From NCBI RefSeq assembly GCF_023053635.1, contig NC_086173.1, positions 144,679,197-144,743,196 on the forward strand: a stretch of 64,000 bases of DNA, written 5' to 3'. Under the pieces are notes generated by a model. It made no database searches and was not told the DNA's origin. It was given only the letters and a program-made list of their open reading frames with translations. Shown piece by piece: positions 31,800 to 42,929 of the stretch (positions within the stretch are counted from its first letter, which is position 1; each line of letters opens with the position of its first letter). The DNA is from Elgaria multicarinata webbii. Taxonomy: Eukaryota; Chordata; Lepidosauria; Squamata; Anguidae. The position numbers and the translations under genes are program-made.

Positions 31800-32330
31800 T
31801 GGGCTAAACAGCTTTGACTCATTCACCACCTTTCATGAAGCAATCGCATCTAGTCTTGGCCATTCACGTACAGGTTAGATTACAGTAATGGCCTATACAC
31901 GGAGCTGCCCCATGAAGACTAGTCCAGAAACTTTCATTGGTTCAGAACACAACTGTCAACATCGAGATTGGATCATACAACTTTAATCCCCCATTGTCAT
32001 CACTGCAAGTGAAAGAAGAAACAATACCATTTTATTTTGCATTTTGTTTTGAACCTGTTTCCAAGGTTCAGTTCAAAGTCCTGTTGTTAACCTTGACTTG
32101 GATTACTGTGATGCGTTTGAAGATGGTCCAGAAAGTCCAGCGGGTGCAAAGTACAGCAGCCAGAGTTTTAACCAGGACCAGACAGCATGGACCTATTACG
32201 TCAGTCCTGTGTTGCCTGCAATGGTTTCCAATTTGTTTTCAAGTCCAGGCTACAACTCCCAACATCCCCAGCCAACACATCTGGAGTGTTCCAAGTTGGG
32301 TCAGGCTGTTACAGCCCCTCAGGTGTTGGT
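31800..32330 (+). mobile_element. L2-group LINE RT 3' part and a palindromic MITE half
   Basis: Frames read VQRVQSTAARVLTRTRQHGP and VLCCLQWFPICFQVQ, the conserved LQRVQNAAARxxT...PVLxxLHWLPV segment after the RT core. From 32245 aggctacaactcccaacatc and cacatctggag are the MITE arms. Confidence 0.6.
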
Positions 32331-33150
32331 GGATCTTCAGTGTAGGATTGGACTGCTTAAGACATCAGTACTAGGTCAAGACAAATTGAATTATGATGGG
32401 GGGGGGGAACATGCAAGTGTGTGTGTGTGTGTGTGTTTTGAACCGACCAATACTGGTCTTGTTTTTCATAAGGTGACTTTGTGATTCGTCATTTGAATAA
32501 ATATTCTCAGAACATGCAAATATGAAATATCTGATCATCTAAGAAAAATTCAGATGAAGAATGTCACGGGATGAAGATCTGGAATCATGTTTTTTTCTGT
32601 GATTGTGTTTGTGTATGCAATGTACAGGGATCACTGCTTGCTCAGCTATAAAGGGATGCATGACAGTAGTTTCTTCCCCCCAATCATTAATAATAATCTC
32701 CATAACCAATCTCAGTGTGCAGCACCTAGGTTTGTTTCTCTTGCCTGTACTCAAAAGTGACCCACCCAGGCCAGTCAATCCCAACATCATATTTTACAGT
32801 GGCCTTGTGTCATAACTGATGGAGGACAATCTGCAATTTTGGAGAGCTGTCAGAGGCCTGTCCTCAGTTTCAGGTGGGTGGGTGGGTTTGAACCTCTTTC
32901 AACCTGAAGGCCAAATTCTAGTGGTGGGTGGGGCCAAGGGGTGGACAAAAAGGGGCAGGGGCAAAATACCTGCATATTTTCCCCTAAATTTCTTACTGCC
33001 AGTAACTAAACCTTCGGAGAAGCATTTCAGGCTTTTAGAGATGCAGGAGAAATTGTACAAAACCAGGGAAACCACCAAACCATTAGTGGTTGGGGAAAGG
33101 GGCGGGGCCAGAAGAAGGCGTTTGGCCATTTGGGGAACCAGTAGGGGGCT
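32331..33150. other. Intergenic, one (GT)n run
   Basis: A (GT)n run lies near 32417-32434. A segment at 32880-33130 (ggccaaattctagtggtggg..) looks like a worn transposon, but I cannot assign it. Confidence 0.3.
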
Positions 33151-33154
33151 GGAA

Positions 33155-33540
33155 CATGACCCTAGAAAGGACAGAGTTGGCCACCAAGGTTGAACTTCTG
33201 CTCCCTTGCTTTATTAGATGGGGTATCCTGTCCAAGTCCAGTTTGAAGATGAAGACCCCTAGAAAGGGAGAACAGAGGGTCAATGTGAAATGACCCCTCA
33301 ACAGAGCACATCTGGGCAGCAGACTGAGCAGTCACAGTCACACAGATCACCTGCTAATAGCCTTACCTGCTATAGTGGGAAGTATTGCATTTCTATTTAA
33401 ATTATAGCAATGCTTTCCAAATTTGCGTCTATACATACCAATTAGCACACACAAATTTTATGCAAATCTGCACACTTTTTTGTCTTAGTGTGTGTTTTTG
33501 ATAGGATTCCTTTCTCTCTCTTTGGCAACTGTGCAAGTGG
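33155..33540 (+). mobile_element. hAT-like MITE, TAGGGTGGCCA family
   Basis: It contains cctgtccaagtccagtttga, gcatttctatttaaattata and ctttggcaactgtgcaagtg in family order. Confidence 0.6.
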
Positions 33541-33693
33541 CAGTTTGCTTAAGGGCATCCAATATGCTTTCTGAAGCTTTTTACAAGCAGTAGCTGGTCA
33601 CAAAACACTCATTTTCCAAGAAGCAAACTGGTGAGACTAAAAGAAAAGTAAGTTGCCCAAGAAACTATATCCAAGGCAAAGGTGGAGGTTGAG

Positions 33694-33956
33694 TTCCTAA
33701 GAACATCAGAAGTGCCATGCTGGATCAGGCCAAGGGTCCATCTAGTCCAGCACTCTTCACCAACCAGCTGTTGACCTGGGACTCACAAGCAGGACATGAG
33801 TGCAACAACACCCTCCCACCCATGTTCCCCAGCAGCTGGTGTACATAACCATCGGGACTAGCTGCCGTTGATACCCTTCAGAAATTTGTCCAACCTCCTT
33901 TTAAAGCCATCCAAATTGGTGGCCATCACTACATCTTGTGGTAGTGAATTCCATAG

Positions 33957-34013
<57 letters not shown>

Positions 34014-34245
34014 TTATTTATATAGCACCATCAATGTACATGGTGCTGTACAGAGTAAAACAGTAAATAGCAAGACCCTGCCGCATAGGCTTACAATCTA
34101 ATAGTTTAACTATGCGCTGTGTGAGGAAGTCCTTCCTTTTAGCTGTCCTGAATTTCGCACCAATCAGCTTCAAGGATTACCCTGGGTTCTAGTATTATGG
34201 AAGAGGGAGAAAAATGTCTCCTTGCCCACATTCTCCACATCAAAA
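33694..34245 (-). mobile_element. CR1-like LINE 3' end (family B), split by an L2-group tail
   Basis: It reads ggtccatctagtccagcact to ccatagttta, and resumes atagtttaactatgcgctgt. The 140-bp insertion at 33961-34100 is flanked by a perfect 8-bp repeat ATAGTTTA (33953-33960, 34101-34108). It is an L2-group 3' tail in reverse with (TTA)n. Confidence 0.8.
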
Positions 34246-35315
34246 CACAAAAGAATTATTTTTAACCAAATAAACATGGTGCTGGAGGGAAGCCTTTTGC
34301 TTTGCAACATTCCAACACCCCAGTTGAAGGAAACAATTAATTAAAAATGTCAAGAAACAAAATAACAATCAAGAGGAGAAGGGCGCCTGGTGGGCATCTG
34401 AGAAGAGTCTGTGGGTATATTGGCGCCCCCCGGGTGCCATGTTGCAGATCCCAGCCCAAGGGGTTTTGCCCTCCAGAATCCATGATCTCCTTTATGGTCC
34501 ACCCTCTTTGGGTCTAGGGCTGATTCCTTTTGCATGCCATTGGTGGAGGACCAGAGGCCGGCATGGCCTGAGGGTGGAGCAGAGTGTCACAGAAAAGCCT
34601 TGACAGTGGGTGAAGTGGCGGTGCGCTGAGTGTGAGGCATGCGTCTGTGTGCGGGCGTCTCGCTTGCCGGTTTTCGCTTCACCGAGCCCATCTCTGCATG
34701 CCCCGTGGCATTGTGCCTGTCATCATCTCTACCCAGGCAGCCTGACGTGGCAGGCAGGAGCCTCCCGCTGCTGAGTGCCCCAGGCCAGCCTCTGGCCAAA
34801 CCATGGTATGTGCGCATGCCCACTCCCCCCCACATGCGTGATGGTGGGGAGGATGTGTCACAGCAGATAACCCCTGCTGGAGGACGGTTTTGTTCCTCTA
34901 AGGAGGACCTGGGGAGCGCATCCTTCAATGTGCTTGAGACCACAGGCTGGGAAGAGACGCAGCACGCATGGTGTTTGTCACAAGCTGGTTGGCCACTATG
35001 GAAATGCCCCAGAATGATTCTCCCAGCTTAGATTTGCTAGCAGAAACTCAAATGCATAGTGTCCTATTCCTCCCTCCTCCACCCCACATCACAAACTAAC
35101 TGCAGCCCCTCTTATTTTCCATCTCCACGTTACAAAAAACAATGCGTCGCCCAGGATGGAAAGAGTTTTGATTAACAGCTGGATTTTATATTTTCGGGAA
35201 GGAAAGTTCAACCGTGATCTGCTACTTTCTTCTTCCTGGTGGCCCTAGAGGGCAATGAAACCTGAAATGTGGCATAGCCTACTTGGATTATCTGCAAAGT
35301 CTCCTCCTCTGCTGT
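34246..35315. other. Repeat-poor block of unknown nature
   Basis: 34360-35030 is GC-richer than its flanks. It has a 130-codon plus frame (34639-35031) and a 118-codon minus frame (34943-34587), but no recognised domain. Confidence 0.3.
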
Positions 35316-35319
35316 ATTA

Positions 35320-36145
35320 ACTTAAGACGCTGTGTATGTAGACATCCTGACTACAGCATCCAGTTAGCCTCCCCATGCCACAGGGCCTGCCAACCTGCTT
35401 TTTGTAACATCTTGCCTGATCAAAAGACCTGGAGTCCTCAAAAGCTTGCTACTAATCCTGATGGCTATGCACTACTTCCAGGAGCAGAGGCAGCATGCCC
35501 ATGTACACGAGTCGCTGGGGAACATGGACAGGAGACTGTTGTTGCACTCATGTCCTGCTTGTGGGTTCCTGGTCGGCAGCTGGTTGGCCACTGTGTGAAC
35601 AGAGTGCTGGACTAGATGGAGCCTTGGCCTGATCCAGCAGGGCTCTTCTGATGTTCTTAGGAACTCAACCTCCACCTTTGCCTTGGACTTAGTTTCTTGG
35701 GCAACTTACTTTTCTTTTAGTCTCACCAATTTGCTTCTTGGGAAATGAGTGTTTTGTGACCAGCAAGTGCTTGTAAAAAGCTTCAGAAAACATATTGGAT
35801 GCCCTTAAGCAAACTGGGCGACCAATTGGGTGTTGATCTGATTCAGCAGGGCTCTTCTTTTGTTCCTATACTTTTATGAGCTTTGAGTTGTGTAATAAAG
35901 ATGTTACACGACATGCATCTTAATATTGTAACCAAATATAGACTCCATGGTTTCAACATCAGCTACTTTTTTTTTTTATTCGAACCCTCTGCTCCTTTTT
36001 GCTTGGTTTACCATCTTGCCGGATGAAGAGTTCTGGAGAAATAGAAAGCTTGCACAGTATTTTATTAAGCTTAGAATTGACATTAAGATAATACGGATTT
36101 TATCACTGTCCTTTTGGAATTTTTCTTTTGGCCAACACAGCTACA
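35320..36145 (+). mobile_element. Penelope-type tails and a CR1-like 3' end
   Basis: A Penelope-type tail (35320-35450: gacatcctgactacagcatc, caaaagcttgct) precedes a family B CR1-like end (35452-35658). A second Penelope-type tail (35985-36145: catcttgccggatgaagagt, gaaagcttgcacagtatttt) follows the inverted-duplication arm. Confidence 0.6.
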
Positions 36146-36574
36146 CTTGCTTTTTGCATCTCCAGTTGTGAATACTTTTGGACTTGGGTTTTTTAAGGGG
36201 ATAATACAGCACTGAATTTAGGAAGTTATAGTACCTTGTTTATTTGAAGCATTTTAATTTTTTTACACCATTCTTTAGCCAAAAAGGAACAGTTTATAAA
36301 TCAACAACAACAATAACCCCCCCCCTCAAAATAAAACCCATTCCATGCCCTCAGGATTACTGTCCCAAAGACATGACATAAAAGGCATGGGGAAGGTTGA
36401 GGAGCATTTATAAAGCACATTTCAAGTATATCAATACAGTATCTCAGTAATCTTTACAACAACCTTGCATGGTATACAGTAGGAGTGTGCGCTCTGTTCC
36501 GAAAATCCGGGGGTCCCTCAGAACTCCAAATTGCAGTGCAGTTAGGGGACAGTTTTGAAACTGTTGGAAACCCG

Positions 36575-36588
36575 TGATGCGGTTATTA

Positions 36589-36619
<31 letters not shown>

Positions 36620-36990
36620 TATAGCACCATCAATGTACATGGTGCTGTACAGAGTAAAACAGTAAATAGCAAGACCCTGCTGCATAGGCTTACATTCTAA
36701 TAAAATCATAGTAAAGCAATAAGGAGGGGAAGAGAATGCAAACAGGCACAGGGTAGGGTAAAACTAGCAGTATGGAGTCCAAACAACATCAGGTTTTAAA
36801 AGCTTTAGGAAAAAGAAAAGTTTTTAGCTGAGCTTTAAAAGCTGCAATTGAACTTGTGGATCTCAGATGTTCTGGAAGAGCGTTCCAGGCGTAAGGGGCA
36901 GCAGAAGAAAATGGACGAAGCCGAGTAAGGGAAGTAGAGAGATCATTTGGAGCCCCGAATGGATGCATAGGTATCCGGAGGTTTTTCAGG
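36575..36990 (-). mobile_element. L2-group LINE C-terminus and 3' UTR
   Basis: The minus frame reads RPFSSAAPYAWNALPEHLRS and IAAFKAQLKTFLF to a stop, then a 3' UTR ending in ggtgctatataaat and (AAT)n. This is the clearest L2-group C-terminus in the window. Confidence 0.8.
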
Positions 36991-37724
36991 TGACGTGAAG
37001 GCTCGTTTCATGTTGATGATTGACAACTAACTGAACACTTCCATATTAGGAAGATGCTGAGGGGCGAGGGAGGGGTAGTTTTGAGATTGACATCTGTGGC
37101 TAACCAATAGCCACAGTCTCCTCCCTGTCCACCATCCAATCATGTTGCTTAGGGGGAAGGATTGAGAGCCCATAGCACTGCTCTTTCACAATGCAGCTGA
37201 AGCTGACTGGACGTCCTGGAAATGGGAAAGTTCCATCAGCTTTCCCTAGCATCTTCCTATCTGAGGGCATTTTGAAGCCCCCTCTGCCCTTGCCCCACTG
37301 GTCCACTGGCCTGCCTCTGGGCATGGAGGGTGGGAGCCTTGCCCACAGTGCTGTTGCTGCTGCCAGCCTGAGACTGACTTGAAGGGGGTGTGGCCTCTTA
37401 AGATCTAGCATACCTGGGATCTTCCACCACCAAAGAAAAATGATCCCAGGTGCTAAACTTGCATTTTGCAGGAGAGAGTCCCGGTGGAGCCTCAAGACCA
37501 CCCACATGCAACTTCTTCTCCTGCACTTCAGAAGGACCACCACAACCACCAGCAGAGAAAAGGGTGCGCCTAATTTTGGGCCAGGGGACGACGACTAGAA
37601 GAAACACCTGTCCCTCTCCCAACATGGCCAGAGCCAGCTTTCTTTGCTGAGTTTTCTCTGTGTGTGTGTCTGTCTGCTTTTATTTTCTTCTTGTAGTACC
37701 ACCCCACACTTCCCTTTGTGTGTT
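36991..37724. other. Intergenic, nothing recognised
   Basis: A palindromic snippet, tgtggctaaccaatagccaca, lies at 37095. No gene or family is recognised. Confidence 0.3.
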
Positions 37725-38363
37725 AAAGCTGCAGGAGCCCTGCCCTTTGTTGGATCTGGTCATGCTAGGCAGGGTTCCTGCAACTTTAACTGTTGTCATG
37801 AAGAGGGCATTTCACCAGGTGCTGCATGCATACAAATGACACCTACTGAAATTCCCTTTTGCACACAACTGTTAAAGATACAGCAGCCCTGTCCTCCTTT
37901 TCTGCACTCTGGGTGACTCTGGGTGTTAAAGATGCTATACTCTAAGAACAAATTAACCCTTGGGTGAAACCTTCTCTTGGTGTGATCTCCTGCCATTGCT
38001 ATCCGACCACAGAATACCTGCAACTCAAGCAACATTTGACAGTGCAAACCTCTATTCAGAAGTAAACCCCATTGCATTCAATGGGCCTTACTCCCAGTAC
38101 AGTGTGTACAGGATTGCAGCCTGAATGGGCAGTTTTGGGGAGGGAAGGAATGGATATATATGCATGATTTGAGATGCATCTACCACCACCCTGCCCCTAC
38201 CCTGTACCTGCTTACCCTACCCTGTGCCTGTTGGCATTCTCTTCCCCTCCTTATTGTTTTACTATGATTTTATTAGATTGTAAGCCTATGCGGCAGGGCC
38301 TTGCTATTTACTGTTTTACTCTGTACAGCACTATGTACATTGATGGTGCTATATAAATAAATA

Positions 38364-38416
<53 letters not shown>

Positions 38417-38420
38417 ACAG
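37725..38420 (+). mobile_element. MITE half, palindromic repeat and L2-group tail with (AAT)n
   Basis: 37725-37905 is the right half of the TAGGGTGACCATATG family (tacaaatgacacctactgaa). 38035-38125 is an agaagtaaaccccattgcat palindrome. 38190-38420 is an L2 3' UTR (ttgtaagcctatgcggcagg) ending in (AAT)n. Confidence 0.65.
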
Positions 38421-39084
38421 CTATTTGTCTCCATAGATCTGGAGGAGAGACTTCTAAAGTGTGTACACTCACAACATTTCAAAAAGGCATTCCCAGCATG
38501 TCCTCCAAAGGTAAAATAAGGACAATAGAGAAAAAGCATATTTACCAGGTGCAGGTACCAGAAAGTAGAGGAACAGATCCTGGTAAATAAACACAGAATA
38601 TATGCAGCAGAATGACTCAGTGAACGGCAGCTTCTCTTGTGCCCTTTTTTAAAAGCATGTTATCGTTTTCACTGAGGATGCTGCGAAGAACTAAAATGGG
38701 ACGCCCACTCTCTTTCACTGTATCACGTGCACATTTGATCCTCAAGAATATGTGTTGTAGCCGTCAAGTACATTGCAGGAATCTGGGGGCACTGTTAAAG
38801 AAATGGTTGTAGCTCTCCCTCATTTGTGGTGTGCGTCCTTATTGTTGTCAATCATTTCCATGATTGGCGCGGCATCTTTGGCTCAGGTTCAACAGAGTGC
38901 ACATGGAGCAGCCAGGCAACATGGGTGCTGTCCTTTTAGAAGGGGAGGGGAGAGAAAGCTGAAATCCTGAGGATCTGGGGTGATGGAATGGTGGGCTGAT
39001 GGAAAAGAGGCCCAAAATCTAACCTGCTGCTCCAAGAGTCAGTGCGCTATTGTACTGGGCCTTACTCCTGTGTAGACTTGATAT
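38421..39084. other. Intergenic, nothing recognised
   Basis: No gene, RNA or repeat family is recognised. Confidence 0.3.
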
Positions 39085-39625
39085 GAACCACTGGAGGCTG
39101 GTGGCTCAGATGCCAGTTGTGGGGGTGAATCTGCTCCAGGTTTCAATCAGAACTGATCAGAATTCTGAAGGAGCTATCCAAGGTGCTTGACTGGGGCTGG
39201 TGGGAGTTGAAGTCCAAAAATCTGGGGGCACCATGTTGAGGAAGACCACATTAGTCATTGGAAAGCCCCTGTGATGTAACGATTTCCATTGAAAAGATGG
39301 AAAAAAGCACAGAGTTAAACTAAGGAATGTGTTACCACAAGGAGTAGTGATGGCTATCAGTTTTGATGGCTTTAAAAGGGGGTTGACAAATTCCTGGAGG
39401 AGAAGGCTATCAATGGCTACTAGTCCTGATGGCTACATGCTACCTCCAGTATCAGGAGGCAGTAAGCCCACGTACACCAGTTGCTGGGGAATATAGGCAT
39501 GAGGGTGCTGTTGTACTCATGTCCTGTGTGTGGAAAAACCACCTGGCTGGCCACTGTGTGAACAGAATGCTGGGCTAGATAGACCATTGGTCTGATCCAG
39601 CAGGGCTCTTCTTATGTTCTTAACT
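39085..39625 (+). mobile_element. ctggtggctc MITE half and CR1-like 3' end (family B)
   Basis: 39085-39183 carries ggaggctggtggctcagatg and gctatccaaggtgcttgac, half of the palindrome seen whole at 47764. 39320-39625 is a CR1-like 3' end (gtgttaccacaaggagtagt to cttcttatgttctta). Confidence 0.65.
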
Positions 39626-40261
39626 AAGGCAGAGTTGAGTAGGGTGTCCACAGGATGATGCCCGATCTGCTTCTTGCTTCAGTGACATTTCATTGATCTA
39701 TCTTTGCAATGTGCCCCTCGTATGTTTTTAGGATTTATTCCTCTTCTAGCATAACGGAGATTGGATATGCAAAACACCTTTAAGGGTCAGGCCAGCTGCT
39801 TGAGCATCAATAACCATTTTCATTACCTTCTTTGTATTTATTTTGGACCAATACCGGCTGGCACGCTTTACAGTCTCATCATGTAGGTTTTAACATTGTT
39901 TAGAGGTTCCCCCCACCCTTTCTGTTGTAGGTGGCCCACTGGAATGAACAAATGAAACAAGCTAGAAGGAAAGAGCTGACATGTCATTTTCAGGAAATCA
40001 CAATGTTATACTGTGCCTAAAAATGCTTTTGTTTTCAATGAAAATCTGTTTAAATTGAATTTTTGAAATATATATATACAAACATGCTTCTACAACAGAA
40101 TGTCACCAAACATTTCGGCTGAAAAGATATAATGAGCTCTTCAGTGCACTGTACGAAAGTCTGCATTCCTCTCTAGGAGAATAGAGTATATTCTTTTGTA
40201 GAGAAAGCAGAATGAAGCTAGCAGGAACTGGGAAACTGTACTTTCATTTTTCCAGATGGGT

Positions 40262-40400
40262 CACCACGTAAGTCTGTTGTAGCAAAGTCAACGAAGAATC
40301 TTGTGGCGCCTTCAAGACTTAATACATCTATTACAGCAAAAGCTTTCATTGACCAGAGTCCACTTGCATCTGATGATGTGAACTCTGGCCCATGAAACTG
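40262..40400 (+). mobile_element. Penelope-type tails with hammerhead-like core
   Basis: The strings gaatcttgtggcgccttcaa and ttacagcaaaagctttcatt (reverse sense) precede gcatctgatgatgtgaactc and tggcccatgaaac (forward sense). The core lies at 40370-40397. Confidence 0.55.
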
Positions 40401-40449
40401 TGAGCCACAATGCAGCCTTCCCCAACCTGGAGCCCACTATATGTGTTGG

Positions 40450-40827
40450 TAGGGTGGCCAGGTGGCCTACTTTACAGATGACAATCCTCTGTTTTTGGAG
40501 ACCTAGCAGAGGACAACCCTCTATTTGAAGGTGTCCTCTGTTTGATGGGCTGTCCAGTCCAGGTCAAAGAACCATAGAGAGGGAGACGAGCCAAGGCCAT
40601 GAAGTTGTCCACCCTTAGCACTTGGACAGCAAACCTAGCAGACACACAGCTCACCTGGGTCAGTCTTCTTGACTATGGTGGGATACATACACAATATTTC
40701 TATTTAAATTATCGTGATTACTTCTAAATTTGCACTGATACAAATAAATTTGCATATGCAAAATTTATGCAAATGGGTGCCCTCTTTTGTCCTCTTTTTT
40801 TTTGGCAATGTGTAAGTGGCGAACCTC
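40450..40827 (+). mobile_element. hAT-like MITE, TAGGGTGGCCA family, with 8-bp target duplication
   Basis: The element starts TAGGGTGGCCAGG and ends AAGTGGCGAACCTC. TGTGTTGG flanks it on both sides (40442-40449, 40828-40835). The flanks are two halves of a ggactacaactccc palindromic MITE (about 40411-40449 and 40828-40895), so this is a MITE inside a MITE. Confidence 0.75.
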
Positions 40828-40979
40828 TGTGTTGGATTACATCCCCCATCGTTCCCAGTCGCATAGCCATAATACATTTGTTGCAGTACAATCCCAAACT
40901 TCTTGGGCCTCCAGCAGAGAACAGGGCCACCAGGAGAGGGCCACGCACTGGTGCACCTGCTTAAATCTATCACCTGTGG

Positions 40980-41530
40980 TCATAGAATCATAGAATCATA
41001 GAATCATAGAATCATAAAATAGCAGAGTTGGAAGGGGCCTACAAGGCCATCGAGTCCAACCCCCTGCTCAATGCAGGAATCCACCCTAAAGCATCCCTGA
41101 CAGATGCTTGTCCAGCTGCCTCTTGAAGGCCTCTAGTGTGGGAGAGCCCACAACCTCCCTAGGTAACTGGTTCCATTGTCGTACTGCTCTAAGAGTCAGG
41201 AAGTTTTTCCTGATGTCCAGTTGGAATCTGGCTTCCTTTAACTTGAGCCCGTTATTCTGTGTCCTGCACTCTGGGAGGATCGAGAAGAGATCCTGGCCCT
41301 CCTCTGTGTGACAACCTTTTAAGTATTTGAAGAGTGCTCTCATGTCTCCCCTCAATCTTCTCTTCTCCAGGCTAAACATGCCCAGTTCTTTCAGTCTCTC
41401 TTCATAGGGCTTTGTTTCCAGACCCCTGATCATCCCGGTTGCCTCCATCTGAACATGCTCCAGCTTGTCTGCATCCTTCTTGAATTGTGGAGCCCAGAAC
41501 TCTGTTGTTGAGGCAGAAATGGCCTTGGAT
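40980..41530 (-). mobile_element. CR1 LINE 3' part with coding remnant
   Basis: The (TCATAGAAT)n terminus is followed in reverse by a frame that begins near the RT end: LEHVQMEATGMIRGLETKPY, RLKELGMFSLEKRRLRGDM and PREVVGSPTLEAFKRQLD. This is the longest CR1 copy in the window. Confidence 0.88.
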
Positions 41531-41852
41531 CCACTGGATCCAAAGCCCCTCTGTTCCCCCACAAGGCCCCAGAATTTGCTACACTACACTTGCCTACACT
41601 AGAAGGCTGATGTAGGTATTTTATATCAGGGAAATGTACAGGAAAAGAGTGTGTGTGATTGGGGGAAACCTCATGGTGATGATGACCAAAAAATAAAACT
41701 GTAAGTTTGCATCCTCCCTCACCCCCATCCTGCCCATCGTGACTGGAGTGAGGTTGCAGGGGTCTGGAAGTGGTGGATCATCTGCAACTCCAAGGTGAAA
41801 CATTTTGCAAAGTGCTCCAGTCTCTGTGCTTTGGGGCAGTGAGGCAGCTAGC

Positions 41853-42022
41853 AGTGGGGGCTTGTGCCTCTAATTTTGGAGGGGCTGTGAATCCATTCTG
41901 GAGCTAGCCAAAGTGCCTCAGCCTGTCTCCAAAATAGGTTCAGCAGCTTGGATAGCTCCTGATTCTAGATGATTCTAACGAAAACCTGGAATGAATTTAT
42001 AGGAAATTGGAGCCACCAGCCA
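41853..42022. mobile_element. Palindromic MITE, ctggtggctc family
   Basis: gtgaatccattctggagcta and ttggatagctcctgattcta flank the centre. The right end is ggagccaccagcc. Confidence 0.5.
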
Positions 42023-42099
42023 GGTAATTAGACCCTGGACTTAATGGTTGCCCGGGGGGTGGGTGGGGGTGCTTTAAACAGCCATGTGTGATACTTCAG

Positions 42100-42690
42100 C
42101 TACAAAGCACAAAACTATCTTTTCTCTCCTCCCCTCCCATCACCATTACATGCTTTACAACTGCTTCTACATTGCTGAAATGCTCAAATGAAAACAACAA
42201 TGTTGTTCACCACCCGACTTAAACAATGACAACAACAGCCTCTGAGCATGTGCAGTTTTGCATTTTAGGCTCCCTTAAGTCAGAGCACCATCATGACTAT
42301 CGGAATAAAATGGTGTTTGCTCCTGCTGCCTTGATGCCCTCCTCTCTTGATACCCACAGGGCTGGCGCTACCCTTAGGTCAACTAGGCAGCCCCCTAGGG
42401 CACAGACTTCAGAAGGGTGCAGTACTGGCCTTTAAGGGTCACAGTTTTATACAAATTAGCTGTTTTAAGAAAAATCATAATAAAAGGAAAATATAATCGT
42501 TCAGAAACTGTTCTTGAACAGCTGAATCGAAGTTGGCAATTTTTTCTGAGGTGGTGCAAGTAGCTCACCTTGCCTAGGGCGCAAAATAGTCTGGCACCGG
42601 CCCTGGATACCCAAGCTGGTTATTCCCCCCCCCCCAAGAACTTAGTCCCAAGGTCCAGGCCTGGCATCACCACTGCTTTTGAGGGCTCCA
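42100..42690. repeat. Unclassified repeat X, second copy, split by a hAT MITE
   Basis: It shares acaactgcttctacattg, gagcatgtgcagttttgc and cggaataaaatgg with 10241-10555. The two halves (to 42356 and from 42606) surround the hAT insertion. Confidence 0.5.
42357..42605. mobile_element. Non-autonomous hAT element, 249 bp, perfect target duplication
   Basis: The ends CAGGGCTGGCGCTA and TGGCACCGGCCCTG are flanked by GATACCCA at 42349-42356 and 42606-42613. Confidence 0.9.
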
Positions 42691-42929
42691 GCCAGTTCCA
42701 AGGGCGGCACGTCTGTGTCCCTCCATCTGTTTCCTTTCCCCTGCCTGCCGTGTGGGATCAGAGGCGCTGGCTGTTTGTTGATCAAAGCACTCCTGGGGCT
42801 CTAGATGCTGAATCAGTGCTCAGCAGGAGCTGGCTTCTGCCGCCTTTAACCCATGCCTTGTCCAGAGCCGGCTGCAGCCTTCGCGACAAGTAAGTGGATA
42901 AGTGACACATGAAAAGGACAACCAACACG

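Larger units (their letters stand above)
33541..35817. repeat. Inverted duplication, arms about 235 bp
   Basis: The arm 33541-33775 (cagtttgcttaagggcatcc, caaggcaaaggtggaggttg) is the reverse complement of about 35585-35817 with few differences. The arms include about 150 bp that is not part of the adjoining CR1-like element. Confidence 0.75.

Noticed and set aside
34639-35031. 130-codon plus frame in a GC-rich block
   Set aside because: An equally long frame exists on the other strand and no domain or splice signals support either. Kept only as an unannotated block.
37100-37549. 149-codon minus frame
   Set aside because: There is no recognised domain, no paired splice sites and proline-rich mixed composition. 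Not enough to call a gene.
41086-41562. 158-codon minus frame that looks conserved
   Set aside because: It is the C-terminal part of CR1 LINE ORF2, not a host gene.
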